Source of the DNA: an uncultured Ectothiorhodospiraceae bacterium
GTDB lineage: Bacteria > Pseudomonadota > Gammaproteobacteria > UBA6429 > Thiohalophilaceae
Reading direction: 5' to 3'
Assembly (NCBI GenBank): GCA_947258695.1
Contig: CAMYJG010000002.1
Span: forward strand, 1-64,000
DNA length: 64,000 nt
Shown: positions 46,203 through 57,465 of the stretch, piece by piece
Layout: every line of letters begins with the position of its first letter
Position numbering within the stretch: the first letter of the stretch is position 1
Translations under genes and position numbers: made by a program
The notes under the pieces: model-generated
The model's input: only the letters and a program-made list of their open reading frames with translations
What the model was told of the DNA's origin: nothing
The model's database searches: none

Positions 46203-46616
46203 ATGGAGAAAAAGGTGATTAAGTCATTAGTTAAATTGAGCCTGGTTTTAATGATGTTTAGTTCATTGTTTTCTTGTGCTGTTACACCGGATGAAATTGA
46301 GTTGCTTGATAAATCAACACGTTCTTATGAAAGAGCGATTCGTTGGGGTGAGTTTTCCAGGGCTAAATCTTTCCATAAGAGTTCCCCGGGCATGTCTGAT
46401 ATTGAACGCCGCCGATTAAAATTTTACCGGGTGACCAACTATTCAATTCTACAAAATGATACACCTAACACCTTTAACTCATATTTATTAGTTGAAATTA
46501 AATATTATAAAAATGATCGGCCTGTTATTAAGTCACTTACAGTAAAACAACACTGGAAAAGAGATAAAGATAGTGAGTTATGGTATCTCAACTCGCCGTT
46601 TCCTAAGTTTCGATAG
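46203..46616 (+). CDS. Uncharacterised lipoprotein
   Basis: 137 aa. Signal peptide with lipobox-like LMMFSSLFSCAV (Cys at about 25). The mature part has YERAIRWGEFSRAKSFHK and a beta-rich end (KSLTVKQHWKRDKDSELWYL). I do not recognise a named family, though similar short lipoproteins occur in gammaproteobacteria. It converges on the next gene with a 9-bp gap. Confidence 0.65.
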   Translation: MEKKVIKSLVKLSLVLMMFSSLFSCAVTPDEIELLDKSTRSYERAIRWGEFSRAKSFHKSSPGMSDIERRRLKFYRVTNYSILQNDTPNTFNSYLLVEIKYYKNDRPVIKSLTVKQHWKRDKDSELWYLNSPFPKFR

Positions 46617-46625
46617 CGCTGTTGA

Positions 46626-46949
46626 TTAATTGTTAACGACAGCGTGGATAACAAATTCACTTTCAAAGTAGACAGTAAAGTTATTATATTTCCATTTTGT
46701 AATTGGCGGATCACCAACGGCTGAATAAGTCTCCAGGGCCTGACCAAAACGGTTTTGTACCATTTCCATCGACATACCACGGCCAGGTAGTTGTACTGAA
46801 TACTCGGTTGCTTCTGTTGGAGTGGGCGCAACCTCTTCAGTGGGCATAACTTCTTCAGTCGGCGGTAAATTGATTTCTTCTGCAGATAGCGGGGCAGCCA
46901 TACCCAATATCAATAGTCCCGACGCTGTAATGTGACTTAGCCTTAACAT
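46626..46949 (-). CDS. Secreted small protein with a BamE/SmpA-like pattern
   Basis: 107 aa from ATG 46949 (a longer form to 46973 is less likely). A signal peptide (LSHITASGLLILGMAAPLSA) is followed by a low-complexity linker (three repeats of TEEV/TPTEE) and a short domain: RGMSMEMVQNRFGQALE ... PPITKWKYNNFTVYFE. The pattern 'M....V...FG.P......G.PPIT.W.Y..F.VYFE' recalls the BamE/SmpA fold. Function unknown. A 290-bp gap to lolC follows with only a weak hairpin (47210-47226). Confidence 0.6.
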   Translation of the reverse strand: MLRLSHITASGLLILGMAAPLSAEEINLPPTEEVMPTEEVAPTPTEATEYSVQLPGRGMSMEMVQNRFGQALETYSAVGDPPITKWKYNNFTVYFESEFVIHAVVNN

Positions 46950-47239
46950 GACGTAACTCCAAAATAGTCTCAATTAGTAAGTAAACTATACTCTATCAAT
47001 AGCTTACAGGCAAAAGTTGAGCTATTACTTTCATATTTTATATTTTCTAAAATTTACTAATAATATTGATATTTCTACTCGTTTTCATATTTCTAGCTCA
47101 GCTTGATATTGCTTAATAGCATGTGGACATTGCTCCAGCCAAAAAGACACAATAAAGTCGTTTTCTGGTCAAAATATGTGCAAAAAAATGAATGATTTCA
47201 ATAGTATGCCTGAAACTCGTTTTCAGTTACTATTTGCTT

Positions 47240-48487
47240 ATGTTTAAACCAGTAGAACTCTTTGTCGGCTTGCGCTACACCCGTGCTAAGCGTCGTAATC
47301 ACTTTATTTCGTTTATTTCCCTGTCTTCAATGATGGGGATTGCCCTCGGCGTGACCGCATTAATTACGGTGTTATCCGTCATGAATGGCTTTGAAAAGGA
47401 AGTTCGTGAACGTATTCTCGATATGGTCTCACATTTAACGGTAACCGATTTTGATAACGGGTTAAGGAATTGGCAAGAAGTACTCAAAGCTACTAAAAAG
47501 AACGAAAACGTCATTGCTGCCGCACCCTATATTGAAGCCCAGGGGATGCTAATCAATGGCAGTAGTGTCAATGGCACTCTTATTCGCGGTATTTACCCGG
47601 ACAAAGAGCCTGCTGTCTCGAATGTATTTTCTAAAATGAAAAAAGGCAGTTTCTCTGACCTTAAGCCTGGTAAGTTTGGCATCATTTTAGGCCAGGATTT
47701 AGCACGAATTCTTGGGGTGCATGTCGGTGATAAAGTTACCATGGTAACCCCGAGTGCCAATGTCACACCGGCAGGTGTCGCTCCGCGCTTAAAACGATTT
47801 ACCGTGGTCGGTATTTTTTACCTTGGTTATTATCAATATGATAGTGCAATGGCGTTTGTGCATGTCAGTGATGCACAGCGGTTGTTTCGTATGAAAGGTA
47901 AAGTGACCGGTGTACGCGCCAAGCTGAATGACTTGTTTGCCGCTCCTTTAACCCGAGAACAGTTACAGGAAAAAGACTTGAGTGACTACTGGGTAAGGGA
48001 CTGGAGTAGTTATCACGCTAACTGGTTCCGCGCGGTTAAAATTGAGAAGCGCATGATCTTCTTATTATTATTACTGATTGTTGCAGTCGCGGCATTTAAT
48101 ATAGTTTCAACACTGGTAATGGTGGTGACAGATAAACAAAGTGATATCGCTATTTTACGAACACTAGGTGCGTCACCGGGTAGCATTATGGGTATCTTTA
48201 TGGTGCAAGGTGCGATTATTGGGTTCATTGGTACATTGCTAGGCACCGTTGGTGGCGTGAGTTTGGCGTTAAATTTAGATGTTGTTGTGCCATTCTTAGA
48301 AAAGATATTTGGCATCCATATACTTGATCCTGCTGTTTATTATATTAGTGTCGTGCCTTCAGATTTACATTGGGATGATGTCTGGATGATTTGTTCTATA
48401 TCGTTAGTTCTAGGTTTAGCGGCAACACTTTATCCGGCCTGGCGGGCAAGTAAGACCCAACCTGCGGAGGCATTACGTTATGAATAA
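47240..48487 (+). CDS. lolC: Lipoprotein-releasing ABC permease LolC/LolE
   Basis: 415 aa from ATG 47240 ([20 protein letters not shown]); an in-frame start at 47192 would add a non-family extension. Four membrane helices: one at about 24-46 ([19 protein letters not shown]), three in the C-terminal part (about 272-295, 320-345 and 382-402). A large periplasmic domain lies between. The complex detaches outer-membrane lipoproteins for LolA. Only one permease gene plus lolD is present, consistent with a LolF-like or single-permease arrangement. Confidence 0.9.
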   Translation: MFKPVELFVGLRYTRAKRRNHFISFISLSSMMGIALGVTALITVLSVMNGFEKEVRERILDMVSHLTVTDFDNGLRNWQEVLKATKKNENVIAAAPYIEAQGMLINGSSVNGTLIRGIYPDKEPAVSNVFSKMKKGSFSDLKPGKFGIILGQDLARILGVHVGDKVTMVTPSANVTPAGVAPRLKRFTVVGIFYLGYYQYDSAMAFVHVSDAQRLFRMKGKVTGVRAKLNDLFAAPLTREQLQEKDLSDYWVRDWSSYHANWFRAVKIEKRMIFLLLLLIVAVAAFNIVSTLVMVVTDKQSDIAILRTLGASPGSIMGIFMVQGAIIGFIGTLLGTVGGVSLALNLDVVVPFLEKIFGIHILDPAVYYISVVPSDLHWDDVWMICSISLVLGLAATLYPAWRASKTQPAEALRYE

Positions 48488-49163
48488 TGTTTCTGACATC
48501 GTCTTGATGTGTGATGGTCTTAAAAAAGTATTTACCGAAGGTCCGGCTGAGGTTGAAGTCTTAAATAATATTTCGTTAAGCATTGGCAAAGGCGAGCAAG
48601 TGGCAATTATTGGTTCATCGGGTTCAGGTAAAAGTACTTTATTACAATTGTTAGGTGGACTGGACGTGCCGTCTCAAGGGCGAATTGAAGTTGCTGGCAA
48701 TGATATGGCTTCTCTTGATGAAGCAAAACGTGGCCGTTTAAGAAATCAAAAGCTGGGTTTTGTATACCAGTTTCATCATTTATTACCAGAGTTCAGTGCC
48801 CTGGAAAATGTGGCAATGCCACTATTGATTCGCGGCATTACTGTGAAAGAAGCAAGAGTAAAAGCGAATAGTATGCTTGAACGCGTTGGTCTTGGACATC
48901 GTGTTAAACATAAACCGAGCGAGTTATCGGGTGGTGAACGGCAACGTGCGGCATTAGCCCGCGCCTTAGTGACTACACCTACTTGTGTATTAGCAGATGA
49001 ACCAACGGGTAATCTGGATGGCAAAACCGCAGAGCAAGTGTACGAGCTAATGCGTGAAGTAAACAGAGAATTAAATACCAGCTTTATTGTGGTTACGCAT
49101 GATTTAAATTTTGCAAATAAGATGGACCGTATATTACATTTGGTTGATGGTCAGATTAGTTAA
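48480..49163 (+). CDS. lolD: Lipoprotein-releasing ABC ATPase LolD
   Basis: 227 aa. Walker [17 protein letters not shown] (about residues 41-56), signature [15 protein letters not shown], Walker [13 protein letters not shown] and H-loop VVTHDLNFA. It powers LolC-type permeases. It overlaps lolC by 8 bp. Confidence 0.95.
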   Translation: MNNVSDIVLMCDGLKKVFTEGPAEVEVLNNISLSIGKGEQVAIIGSSGSGKSTLLQLLGGLDVPSQGRIEVAGNDMASLDEAKRGRLRNQKLGFVYQFHHLLPEFSALENVAMPLLIRGITVKEARVKANSMLERVGLGHRVKHKPSELSGGERQRAALARALVTTPTCVLADEPTGNLDGKTAEQVYELMREVNRELNTSFIVVTHDLNFANKMDRILHLVDGQIS

Positions 49164-49186
49164 GTACTTTTAGAAGAAAAATTATT

Positions 49187-50353
49187 ATGAATTTACATGA
49201 ATACCAGTCTAAAACGCTATTCGCTGAATACGGAATTGCCGTGCCAGAGTTCCGGGTTATTAGCCAGTTGTCACAAGTTAAAGCCAAACTGGAAGAACTC
49301 GGTGGTAAACGTTGGGTAGTAAAGGCCCAGGTGCATGCTGGTGGTCGTGGTAAAGCAGGTGGAGTAAAAATAACCGATAAAAAAGCGGAAGTCGAAGAAT
49401 TCGTTGCATCGATGCTTGGGCATAACCTGGTGACTTTTCAAACTGATGCAAAAGGACAACCTATTCATCAAATTTTAATTGAACAACCCTGTGATATTGA
49501 ACGTGAGTTGTATCTTGGTGCGGTGATTGATCGTTCCTTACGACAAATTGTTTTTATGGCATCGACTGAAGGTGGTGTTGAAATAGAGAAAGTCGCGGAA
49601 GAAACGCCGGAGAAAATTTTAAAAGCCGCGGTTAACCCGGTAGTTGGCTTAAATGGCTATCAATGTCGTGATCTTGGTTTTGCTTTAGGTTTACAAGGGA
49701 ATCAAATAAAGCAATTTAGTTCATTATTAATGGGGCTGGCTAAATTGTTTGTTGAAAAAGATTTGTCGTTATTAGAAATTAACCCGTTAGTGGTGACGAA
49801 ACAGGGCGACCTGCTGTGTTTAGATGCAAAAATTAATATTGATGAAAGTGCTTTATACCGTCATGCATCACTTGAAGCATTACGTGATGTGACCCAGGAA
49901 GATGAAAGGGAAGTGCGGGCTAAAGAATGGGACTTAAACTATATATCCTTAGATGGTGAAATTGGTTGTATGGTCAATGGCGCGGGCCTGGCAATGGCCA
50001 CCATGGATTTGATTAAGTTACATGGTAGTGAGCCGGCTAACTTTTTAGATGTGGGTGGCACCGCAACCAAAGAACGAGTTGCTGAAGCATTTAAAATTAT
50101 CTTGTCGGATGAAAAGGTCAAAGGAATTTTAGTTAATATATTTGGCGGTATTGTTCGTTGCGACATTATTGCAGAAGGTATCGCTGCTGCAGTCGAAGAA
50201 GTCGGCGTTGAGGTTCCTGTGGTCGTACGTTTAGAAGGTAATAATGCGAAAAAAGGTTTGGATATTCTGGATGCCAGTCCCTTAAAAATTGAAACAGCGC
50301 ATAATTTAAATGATGCGGCAGAAAAGATAGTTAAGCAGGTAAAATCAGCATGA
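49187..50353 (+). CDS. sucC: Succinyl-CoA synthetase beta subunit
   Basis: 388 aa. ATP-grasp domain N-terminal ([33 protein letters not shown]) and a C-terminal ligase domain with [18 protein letters not shown] and [15 protein letters not shown]. It forms succinate and ATP from succinyl-CoA with SucD. It overlaps sucD by 4 bp. Far from the sdh cluster in this window. Confidence 0.96.
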   Translation: MNLHEYQSKTLFAEYGIAVPEFRVISQLSQVKAKLEELGGKRWVVKAQVHAGGRGKAGGVKITDKKAEVEEFVASMLGHNLVTFQTDAKGQPIHQILIEQPCDIERELYLGAVIDRSLRQIVFMASTEGGVEIEKVAEETPEKILKAAVNPVVGLNGYQCRDLGFALGLQGNQIKQFSSLLMGLAKLFVEKDLSLLEINPLVVTKQGDLLCLDAKINIDESALYRHASLEALRDVTQEDEREVRAKEWDLNYISLDGEIGCMVNGAGLAMATMDLIKLHGSEPANFLDVGGTATKERVAEAFKIILSDEKVKGILVNIFGGIVRCDIIAEGIAAAVEEVGVEVPVVVRLEGNNAKKGLDILDASPLKIETAHNLNDAAEKIVKQVKSA

Positions 50354-51231
50354 GTGTTTGGATTAATAAACAAACAAAAGTTATTTGTCAGGGTTTTACC
50401 GGAAAGCAGGGGCAATATCACTCTGAAAAAGCCATCGAGTACGGCACCAATATGGTTGGCGGAGTAACACCGGGTAAAGGTGGTCAAACTTCGTTAGGCT
50501 TGCCGGTTTTTAATACGGTTAAAGATGCGGTCAATGAAACACAGGCGGATGCTTCTGTCATTTATGTTCCTGCTGCTTTTTGTAAGGACGCGATTCTTGA
50601 AGCGGTTGATGCAGGAATAAAATTGATTGTCTGTATTACCGAAGGTATTCCAACTAAAGATATGCTTGATGTTTGGCATGTTGTTAACCATTCAGAGTCA
50701 CGTTTGATTGGACCAAACTGTCCCGGCATTATTACCCCGGGTGAATGCAAAATTGGCATTATGCCCGGCGATATTCACTTTCCCGGCAAAGTCGGTATTG
50801 TTTCTCGTTCCGGTACATTAACTTATGAAGCGGTGAAACAAACGACGGACATTGGTTTAGGCCAAAGTACCTGTATTGGTATAGGTGGTGATCCTATTCC
50901 TGGCACCACTTTTATCGATTGCCTCGAAGCATTTGAAAACGATCCGCAAACAGAGTCAATTATTATGGTTGGTGAAATTGGCGGTTCAGCTGAAGAAGAG
51001 GCGGCTGAGTTTATTCAATCGAATATGAGCAAACCTATTGCTGCGTATATTGCGGGTGTGACGGCACCTAAAGGTAAACGTATGGGGCATGCAGGCGCAA
51101 TTATTGCGGGTGGTAAAGGCACGGCAAAAGAAAAATATGCCGCACTTGAAAATGCGGGTGTTATCACCGCTTCATCGCCGGCTGAGCTCGGTTCAACGCT
51201 TGAAAAAGCAATTACCAGTAAGACTAAATAG
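50350..51231 (+). CDS. sucD: Succinyl-CoA synthetase alpha subunit
   Basis: 293 aa. CoA-binding Rossmann domain ([38 protein letters not shown]), [20 protein letters not shown] and the phospho-histidine region [16 protein letters not shown] (His in GHAG). Complete. Confidence 0.96.
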   Translation: MSVWINKQTKVICQGFTGKQGQYHSEKAIEYGTNMVGGVTPGKGGQTSLGLPVFNTVKDAVNETQADASVIYVPAAFCKDAILEAVDAGIKLIVCITEGIPTKDMLDVWHVVNHSESRLIGPNCPGIITPGECKIGIMPGDIHFPGKVGIVSRSGTLTYEAVKQTTDIGLGQSTCIGIGGDPIPGTTFIDCLEAFENDPQTESIIMVGEIGGSAEEEAAEFIQSNMSKPIAAYIAGVTAPKGKRMGHAGAIIAGGKGTAKEKYAALENAGVITASSPAELGSTLEKAITSKTK

Positions 51232-51240
51232 CACTTATAA

Positions 51241-51261
51241 TAGCAGGGTTATTCCCTGCTA
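51241..51261 (+). terminator. Possible terminator after sucCD
   Basis: TAGCAGGG-TTATT-CCCTGCTA, an 8-bp perfect stem, 9 bp after the sucD stop. It is followed by AATTCACTTC rather than a T run, so it may be a weak terminator or a mRNA 3' stabiliser. Confidence 0.5.
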
Positions 51262-51335
51262 ATTCACTTCAATTCCTAGTTTCTAATTCTTAGTTTCAAG
51301 ACCTACGTTTCGAGCAAATAACGCATACTTGCCTA

Positions 51336-51362
51336 TAAAGATTCCTGCTTTTCAGCCGATAA
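51336..51362 (+). promoter_or_regulatory. Sigma-28 (FliA) promoter of the second chemoreceptor
   Basis: TAAA (51336-51339), 15-nt spacer, GCCGATAA (51355-51362): an exact match to the FliA consensus and spacing. Predicted start near 51369; the receptor ATG is at 51398. Confidence 0.85.
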
Positions 51363-51397
51363 GTAATACACATTACTACTCAACTCAAGGTATAGCT

Positions 51398-53323
51398 ATG
51401 TTTGGACATTTGAAAATTGCGACCCGAATTCAAATAGGTTTCGTTTCTGTATTGATATTGGCTTTAGCCGTATTGCTTCCCATGGTTATTATTAAGATAT
51501 CTGATGTCGTGCATGAAGCTGAAAATAAAGAGCTAAAAAACTTATATAAAAGCGCGGTTGCTGAAATAGAGTCGGAAGGACGTTTAGCCCAGGCTATGAG
51601 TTATATTATTGCGTCAAACTCTGAAATGAGTGCCGCAATGGCAGAGGGCCGTCGGGATGAACTGGCGACGAGAACCGTTCCTTTATTTAAAGAGTTAAAA
51701 AAACAATATGCAGTAAGGCAATTTCAATTTCATTTACCACCCGCTATTTCATTCCTACGCGCACATAAAGCGAAAAAGTTTGGTGATGATCTTTCTTCGT
51801 TTCGTAAAACTATCCTGGCAACAAATAAAGCTAAAAAACCGGTTAAAGGCCTGGAAAAGGGGGTAGCTGGTCTGGGGATACGAGGTATTAACCCGGTTTA
51901 TCATAATGGGCAGCATATTGGTTCAGTTGAGTTTGGTATGTCGTTTGGCCAGGCATTTTTTGATAAATTTAAAACCAATTATGGTGTCGATATTGCCTTA
52001 CATGTGAAAAGAGATAGTGGTTTTAAACCGTTTGGCGCAACCCTTCGCTCAGAAAGTAATGAAAAAGTTACTTTGTTAGCTGAAGATGCTCTTAAAACCG
52101 TGATGCAAGGTTCAGAAGTGACGGCACAGTCTGAATTATTGGGTACACCGTATGCTGTTTATGGAAAAAGTATTACTGATTTTTCTGGTAACACTATTGG
52201 TGTTATGGAAATTGCACTGGATCGTAGCAACTATGCAGCAGCGATTTCCAGTGCAAGAAATATCACAATCTTGTTAGGTTTTTTGACACTTGCCGGTGGT
52301 TTGTTTGTTGCTTACCTGGTAGGTCGTTCAATAACTACTCCAATTCAAAAAGCAGTGACTGCGATGAATGATATTGCTGAAGGTGATGGTGATTTAACAC
52401 AACGCCTGGATGAAGATGGTAAAGATGAAATTGCACAGATGGGCATGGCGTTTAATCATTTTTCTGAAAAAGTCAGGCAGATGGTGCTGCAGGTTTCAGG
52501 TTCGACATCGCAACTTGCTGCTGCAGCTGAAGAAATGTCGATGATTACCAATGAAACGAACCAGGGTGTTCAGAAACAACAATCTGAAACTGAAATGGTA
52601 GCGACAGCAATGAATGAAATGACAGCTACTGTTCAGGAAGTAGCACGTCATGCTACTGAAGCGTCTGAGGCCGCACAAAGTGCTGATTCTGAAACACAAG
52701 ATGGTAAGAGTATTGTTCATCAGACTGTTTCAACTATTAATACCCTGGCAAGTGAAATTGAAGAAGCGACCGGTGTTATTCATCAGCTTGAGTCAGACAG
52801 TGATAATATCGGAACAGTACTCGATGTTATTCGTGGTATAGCTGAACAAACTAACTTACTTGCATTAAACGCAGCGATAGAAGCAGCAAGGGCAGGTGAA
52901 CAAGGTCGAGGGTTTGCGGTTGTTGCTGATGAAGTCCGTACACTCGCAAGTAGAACCCAGGAATCGACACAGGAAATTCAATCAATGATTGAAAGTTTGC
53001 AGCAAGGATCAAGGAATGCGGTTAAAGCGATGGAGTCGAGTCAATCTCAGAGTCAACAAAGCGTAGAACAGGCACTTAAAGCAGAAGGTTCGTTAGATGC
53101 AATTACTGGAGCAGTCACTACGATTAGTACAATGAATATTCAGATTGCGAATGCTGCAAAAGAACAGAGTAGTGTCTCTGAAGAAATTAATCAGAACGTG
53201 GTGAATATCAGTCAGGTCGTTGAACAAACAGCTGAAGGGGCACAGCAAACTTTAACGGCGAGTAATGAGCTGGCAAATCTTGCAAACGAACTGCAGGGAT
53301 TAGTCGGCCAGTTTAAAACTTAA
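51398..53323 (+). CDS. Methyl-accepting chemotaxis protein (Cache-type, second)
   Basis: 641 aa from ATG 51398; a longer frame to 51329 would start before the predicted promoter start and includes the -10. Helix 1 at about 12-32, a Cache-like sensor domain ([38 protein letters not shown]), helix 2 at about 290-312, HAMP ending near 365 ([19 protein letters not shown]), and the signalling tip [18 protein letters not shown] at about 482-500. It ends LVGQFKT, no pentapeptide. Its stop overlaps the convergent DUF2062 gene by 4 bp. Confidence 0.93.
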   Translation: MFGHLKIATRIQIGFVSVLILALAVLLPMVIIKISDVVHEAENKELKNLYKSAVAEIESEGRLAQAMSYIIASNSEMSAAMAEGRRDELATRTVPLFKELKKQYAVRQFQFHLPPAISFLRAHKAKKFGDDLSSFRKTILATNKAKKPVKGLEKGVAGLGIRGINPVYHNGQHIGSVEFGMSFGQAFFDKFKTNYGVDIALHVKRDSGFKPFGATLRSESNEKVTLLAEDALKTVMQGSEVTAQSELLGTPYAVYGKSITDFSGNTIGVMEIALDRSNYAAAISSARNITILLGFLTLAGGLFVAYLVGRSITTPIQKAVTAMNDIAEGDGDLTQRLDEDGKDEIAQMGMAFNHFSEKVRQMVLQVSGSTSQLAAAAEEMSMITNETNQGVQKQQSETEMVATAMNEMTATVQEVARHATEASEAAQSADSETQDGKSIVHQTVSTINTLASEIEEATGVIHQLESDSDNIGTVLDVIRGIAEQTNLLALNAAIEAARAGEQGRGFAVVADEVRTLASRTQESTQEIQSMIESLQQGSRNAVKAMESSQSQSQQSVEQALKAEGSLDAITGAVTTISTMNIQIANAAKEQSSVSEEINQNVVNISQVVEQTAEGAQQTLTASNELANLANELQGLVGQFKT

Positions 53324-53853
53324 AGCGATTTCTTTTTATCTCGTTTTAGCTTTCTTTCTTTTATGGCGCTTAATAAATGTAAGCGCCATAGAAGGCGGAT
53401 AGCAATATAACCTAAAGTGCCTGACACTAACCCACAAATTGCACAGCCTAAAAGAAAGGGTTCCCAGATTGCGGCTAGTTCGCTACCAAGCCATTCCCAG
53501 CTAAGATTAAAATTAAACTCGCGTTCTGGCGAATTAAGGGTAAATGCTCCTACTTTATACGCAAAGTAAAAAAGCGGAGGTATGGTTACCGGGTTACTTA
53601 TCCAGACAAGCCCGACTGAAATAGGTAAATTGCATCGTATTATAATGGCCACAGCTGCCGCCATGATCATTTGCGATGGCAGAGGAACAAAAGCCATAAA
53701 CAGACCAACAAAGAATGCCATTGAGACAGAACGTCGATTTAGATGTAACAGGTTTGGATCGTGCAACAATGTTCCAAATATTTTGTTTAATTGCTTATTG
53801 TTGCGGATTTTTTCATGATCCGGCATATAGCGTTTAATGAACTTCTTAGGCAT
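53320..53853 (-). CDS. DUF2062 membrane protein
   Basis: 177 aa. [22 protein letters not shown] and [25 protein letters not shown] are the DUF2062 signature, giving two to three membrane helices, with a C-terminal helix (about 135-160) and basic tail. Function unknown. It often lies near exbBD/msbA/comEC in gammaproteobacteria, as here, divergent from comEC. Confidence 0.85.
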   Translation of the reverse strand: MPKKFIKRYMPDHEKIRNNKQLNKIFGTLLHDPNLLHLNRRSVSMAFFVGLFMAFVPLPSQMIMAAAVAIIIRCNLPISVGLVWISNPVTIPPLFYFAYKVGAFTLNSPEREFNFNLSWEWLGSELAAIWEPFLLGCAICGLVSGTLGYIAIRLLWRLHLLSAIKERKLKRDKKKSL

Positions 53854-53968
53854 GCGACTATCTATTTTTTGTAGATCTGGTAATCTAAAAATTAAACTAT
53901 CGATATAGTAGCAATATAACTCAAAGATTTATACATAAAAGATTGATACCTAAGGATGGGTGAGATTG

Positions 53969-56329
53969 ATGATATCAGGGATTATATCATTTCTTTTTGG
54001 CATTTTATTTCTGCAACAATTTAGTCACCTGCCCGGTATATACTGGTGCTTTTCTTCTCTTGTTATTTTTCTTTTCCCCGTATTGCCTTCTATTTTGGCT
54101 AATGATCAGCTACTAAAATTCATACGACACATTTTGATTTTTATTATTGGTTTTGCATGGGCATTGCTACGAGCACACTGGGTTCTGGATGTCGCATTAC
54201 CAACAGAATTACAAGGTAAAGATGTCCTGGCGACCGGTGTTATAGCCAGTATTCCAGTTTATGATCAACGTAAACAGCGTTTTGAATTTGACATTGAAAC
54301 GCTGGAATATAAAAAGAAAACAATTCCTTTTACTGGTAAGGTGCGGCTTAACTGGTACAGCCAGCGTGGAAAAAAGAAAAGAAAATTTAACTCAGAAAAA
54401 GTACAACTAAAAGCAGGGCAACGCTGGCAATTCTGGTTACGCCTGAAACAACCGCATGGCTTTATGAATCCTGGTGGATTTGATTATGAAGGTTGGTTAT
54501 ATCAAAAAAAGATACGGGCAACCGGTTATGTTCGTATTAACTCTAAGAAGCAACAAGGCGCTATAAAGTTAAATAAACAAGCCAGTGGCTATCAATGGCT
54601 TATTTTGCGTCAAAACTTATATGAGAAGTTAAAAAGCTTAACCGTTGATAATCAATATCATGGTATCTTGATCGCACTGGCTATGGGAGAGAGAGTAGGA
54701 ATAACTTCTCAGCAATGGGATGTGTTTCGTGCTACCGGCATTAGTCATCTTGTTGCTATATCCGGTTTACATATTGGGTTGTTAGCCGGATTGCTTTTTT
54801 TCCTCACTCGAAAATTATGGACTTACTCCGAAATCGCGTCATTAAAATTGGCATCGCCGCGGGCTGCGGCCCTTGTCTCACTACTCGGTGCTGCGTTTTA
54901 CGCGGCGCTTTCCGGGTTTGCTGTTCCTGCGCAGCGTGCATTAATTATGTTATCGATAGTGATGCTTTCAATTTTTATGCGGCAAAAAGTACAAAGTTCA
55001 CAGGTGTTAAGTATTGCTTTGTTGGTTGTTTTATTACTTGATCCGGTTGCCGTTCTGTCTCCAGGCTTTTGGTTGTCTTTTTCAGCCGTGGCGATAATTT
55101 CTTTTGCTGCATTCGGTCGTTTAAGTATAAATAAAGGTTGGCATATTTGGGGGCGGTTACAGTGGCGAATTAGTCTGGCTATCATCCCTTTATTGGTTTT
55201 TCTTTTTCAGCAAGCATCATTTGTATCTCCTTTAGCCAACTTATTTGCTATTCCTGTGGTAAGCTTTATTGTTGTTCCCCTGGTCTTATTAGCAACCGTC
55301 ATTTCATCCGTGCTGCCAGAGGCCGCATCGTTTATCTATAACGTTTCAGACGTGGTTTTAAGCTTATTATGGTGGCCATTAGACTATTTAGCGGCGACAC
55401 CTGTGAGTCAATGGCTTGGGGTAAAATCTGATCTCACCTCTCTTGGCTTGGCCAGTTTAGGATTTTTTTTACTTTTAACACCGAAAAGATGGCCGGCAAA
55501 ATACCTGGGTGTTTTTTTGATTATTCCACTTTTTTGGCCTGAAGTAGGCTCACCTGAAGAGGGTGAAGTCGAGGTCACTTTATTGGATGTGGGACAAGGT
55601 TTATCAGTCGTTGTACAAACTAGCCAACATGCCCTGGTATTTGATACCGGGGCAAGATTCAGTCGAAATTTTGATATTGGTGCAGCGGTTGTTTTACCTT
55701 TTTTACGACAAAAAAAAATTACTAATCTCGATATGCTCATAGTTAGCCATAAAGATAATGATCATCGTGGCGGCCTGAGCTCAATTTTAAAAGAGATGCC
55801 TGTAAACAAGTTAGTGAGTAGCTATGGTGAAAAAAACAGCGAAGCGTGTTGGGCCGGTCAGCGCTGGATGTGGGACGGTGTTTTATTCGAAATACTTAAT
55901 CCTGATGAATCAATAGTTTATAAAAAGCGCAATAATGCCTCTTGTGTTTTGCGGGTCAAGGCTGGTCAGGACTCGATTTTATTAACGGCTGATATTGAGA
56001 AAAGAACGGAAAAAGCATTGCTCGAAACGCGGATTTCACAGCTAAAATCGACTTACCTGGTGTCTCCTCATCATGGCAGTAAAACTTCGTCATCGGAGGC
56101 GTTTCTGGATGCGGTTAATCCTGCTTATATTTTCATACCGGTCGGGTTTAAAAACCGATATCGCATGCCACATTCAAGTGTTATGCAGCGATATCGAGAC
56201 CGAAATACAGTAATCCTTGAAACGTATAAATCTGGAGCGATTTCTGTAAGATTTGGTCAAAAAAACAGCAATAAAATACCTGAGGAATATCGTAAACTAC
56301 AGCATAAATACTGGAATAGTCAGCATTAA
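53969..56329 (+). CDS. comEC: DNA-uptake channel ComEC/Rec2
   Basis: 786 aa from ATG 53969 (GTG 53960 and TTG 53966 are alternatives; AAGGA at 53952-53956 fits the later starts better). The N-terminal DUF4131/OB region, the competence domain with about ten membrane helices (VAISGLHIGLLAGLLFFL, FYAALSGFAVPAQRALIML), and a C-terminal metallo-beta-lactamase-like domain with VTLLDVGQGLSVVV, VSHKDNDHRGGLSSIL and VSPHHGSKTSSSEAFL. It moves single-stranded DNA through the inner membrane during natural transformation or supplies nucleotides. Confidence 0.93.
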   Translation: MISGIISFLFGILFLQQFSHLPGIYWCFSSLVIFLFPVLPSILANDQLLKFIRHILIFIIGFAWALLRAHWVLDVALPTELQGKDVLATGVIASIPVYDQRKQRFEFDIETLEYKKKTIPFTGKVRLNWYSQRGKKKRKFNSEKVQLKAGQRWQFWLRLKQPHGFMNPGGFDYEGWLYQKKIRATGYVRINSKKQQGAIKLNKQASGYQWLILRQNLYEKLKSLTVDNQYHGILIALAMGERVGITSQQWDVFRATGISHLVAISGLHIGLLAGLLFFLTRKLWTYSEIASLKLASPRAAALVSLLGAAFYAALSGFAVPAQRALIMLSIVMLSIFMRQKVQSSQVLSIALLVVLLLDPVAVLSPGFWLSFSAVAIISFAAFGRLSINKGWHIWGRLQWRISLAIIPLLVFLFQQASFVSPLANLFAIPVVSFIVVPLVLLATVISSVLPEAASFIYNVSDVVLSLLWWPLDYLAATPVSQWLGVKSDLTSLGLASLGFFLLLTPKRWPAKYLGVFLIIPLFWPEVGSPEEGEVEVTLLDVGQGLSVVVQTSQHALVFDTGARFSRNFDIGAAVVLPFLRQKKITNLDMLIVSHKDNDHRGGLSSILKEMPVNKLVSSYGEKNSEACWAGQRWMWDGVLFEILNPDESIVYKKRNNASCVLRVKAGQDSILLTADIEKRTEKALLETRISQLKSTYLVSPHHGSKTSSSEAFLDAVNPAYIFIPVGFKNRYRMPHSSVMQRYRDRNTVILETYKSGAISVRFGQKNSNKIPEEYRKLQHKYWNSQH

Positions 56330-56423
56330 TCGCTGTGAACAGCACCCTTTCCGCATACCGTCGTCTCTGCTAAAGTAAGCACCTGATTTTTATCCAAAAT
56401 TGCAGTATATAAGGAACCCAATA

Positions 56424-57047
56424 GTGTACGAAATGATTCAGCATGGCGGCTGGTTAATGTTGCCAATTCTTGCGAGTTCAGTGATTGCTTTAGCGATAGT
56501 TGCTGAGCGTTTTTGGTCATTACAGGCAAAAAAAGTAACGCCTCCAACATTAGTTGCCCAGGTGTGGCAATGGCATAAAAGCCAAACATTAACGGATGAG
56601 CACATTATTGCCTTAAGTAAAAATTCTCCACTTGGAAAAATTCTTGCTGCCGGTTTAATTAATCGCAATCACCCTCGTGAAATAATGAAAGAAAGCATCG
56701 AGGAAGTAGGGCACCAGGTTATTCATGAGCTGGAACGTTACCTTAATACTCTGAGTACTATTGCCTCTATAACGCCATTAATGGGCTTGTTAGGTACCGT
56801 TATCGGTATGATTAAAGTCTTTGCCGCAATCACAACTCAAGGTGTGGGAAATCCTACTGTGTTAGCTGGAGGGATTTCGGAAGCCTTAATTACTACCGCA
56901 GCTGGTTTATCAGTCGCAATTCCTACTTTAATTTTTTACCGCTTTTTCCGTGGCAAAGTTGATGAGCTGGTTTTGAAAATGGAAGAAGAGGCACTTAAGA
57001 TTGTAGATGTTATGCATGGTGATCGTGCACAACAGGATAAAAGTTAA
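56424..57047 (+). CDS. exbB: MotA/TolQ/ExbB proton channel protein
   Basis: 207 aa from GTG 56424, with AAGGA 8 bases upstream (ATG 56433 is an alternative). Three membrane helices (about 8-28, 112-135 and 150-178); LNTLSTIASITPLMGLLGTV and SEALITTAAGLSVAIPTLI are the family core. Together with ExbD it energises an outer-membrane or envelope function; no TonB is encoded nearby. Next to msbA in many gammaproteobacteria. Confidence 0.92.
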   Translation: MYEMIQHGGWLMLPILASSVIALAIVAERFWSLQAKKVTPPTLVAQVWQWHKSQTLTDEHIIALSKNSPLGKILAAGLINRNHPREIMKESIEEVGHQVIHELERYLNTLSTIASITPLMGLLGTVIGMIKVFAAITTQGVGNPTVLAGGISEALITTAAGLSVAIPTLIFYRFFRGKVDELVLKMEEEALKIVDVMHGDRAQQDKS

Positions 57048-57463
57048 TGCTGCGCACTAAACGTGATAAAGAACTGGATATTAATATCACGCCATTGATT
57101 GATGTTGTGTTTTTGTTGTTGATTTTTTTTATGGTTTCAACAACCTTTCAACGTGAATCAGAAATCACTATAGAGCTACCTGAATCATCCGGTGATATTG
57201 CAGAAACAGAAAAAAAAGTAATTGAAGTGAGTATCGATAACCAGGGACGTTACTTTGTCAATCAACGGCGAATAAAGGATAGCAACCTTAAAACATTGAA
57301 AAAAGCGATTTCTATTACACGTGGTGATGCCAAAGAACCAAAACTAATCATTAGCGCAGATAAAATGACACCTCATCAATCAGTAGTGAGAGCAATGGAT
57401 GCTGCAAGACAACTTGGCCTGGTTAATTTAACGTTTGCTACTAAGCAGTCAAATAATAATTAA
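57047..57463 (+). CDS. exbD: ExbD/TolR biopolymer transport protein
   Basis: 138 aa. One membrane helix (about 12-33) with the functional Asp in ITPLIDVVFLLLIFFMV, then a periplasmic domain (PKLIISADKMTPHQSVVRAMDAAR). It starts at the TAATG overlap with exbB. Confidence 0.93.
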   Translation: MLRTKRDKELDINITPLIDVVFLLLIFFMVSTTFQRESEITIELPESSGDIAETEKKVIEVSIDNQGRYFVNQRRIKDSNLKTLKKAISITRGDAKEPKLIISADKMTPHQSVVRAMDAARQLGLVNLTFATKQSNNN

Positions 57464-57465
57464 AT

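Noticed and set aside
47192..47239. Longer N-terminus for LolC from ATG 47192
   Set aside because: The added residues do not resemble LolC/E, whose N-terminus [13 protein letters not shown] begins at 47240.
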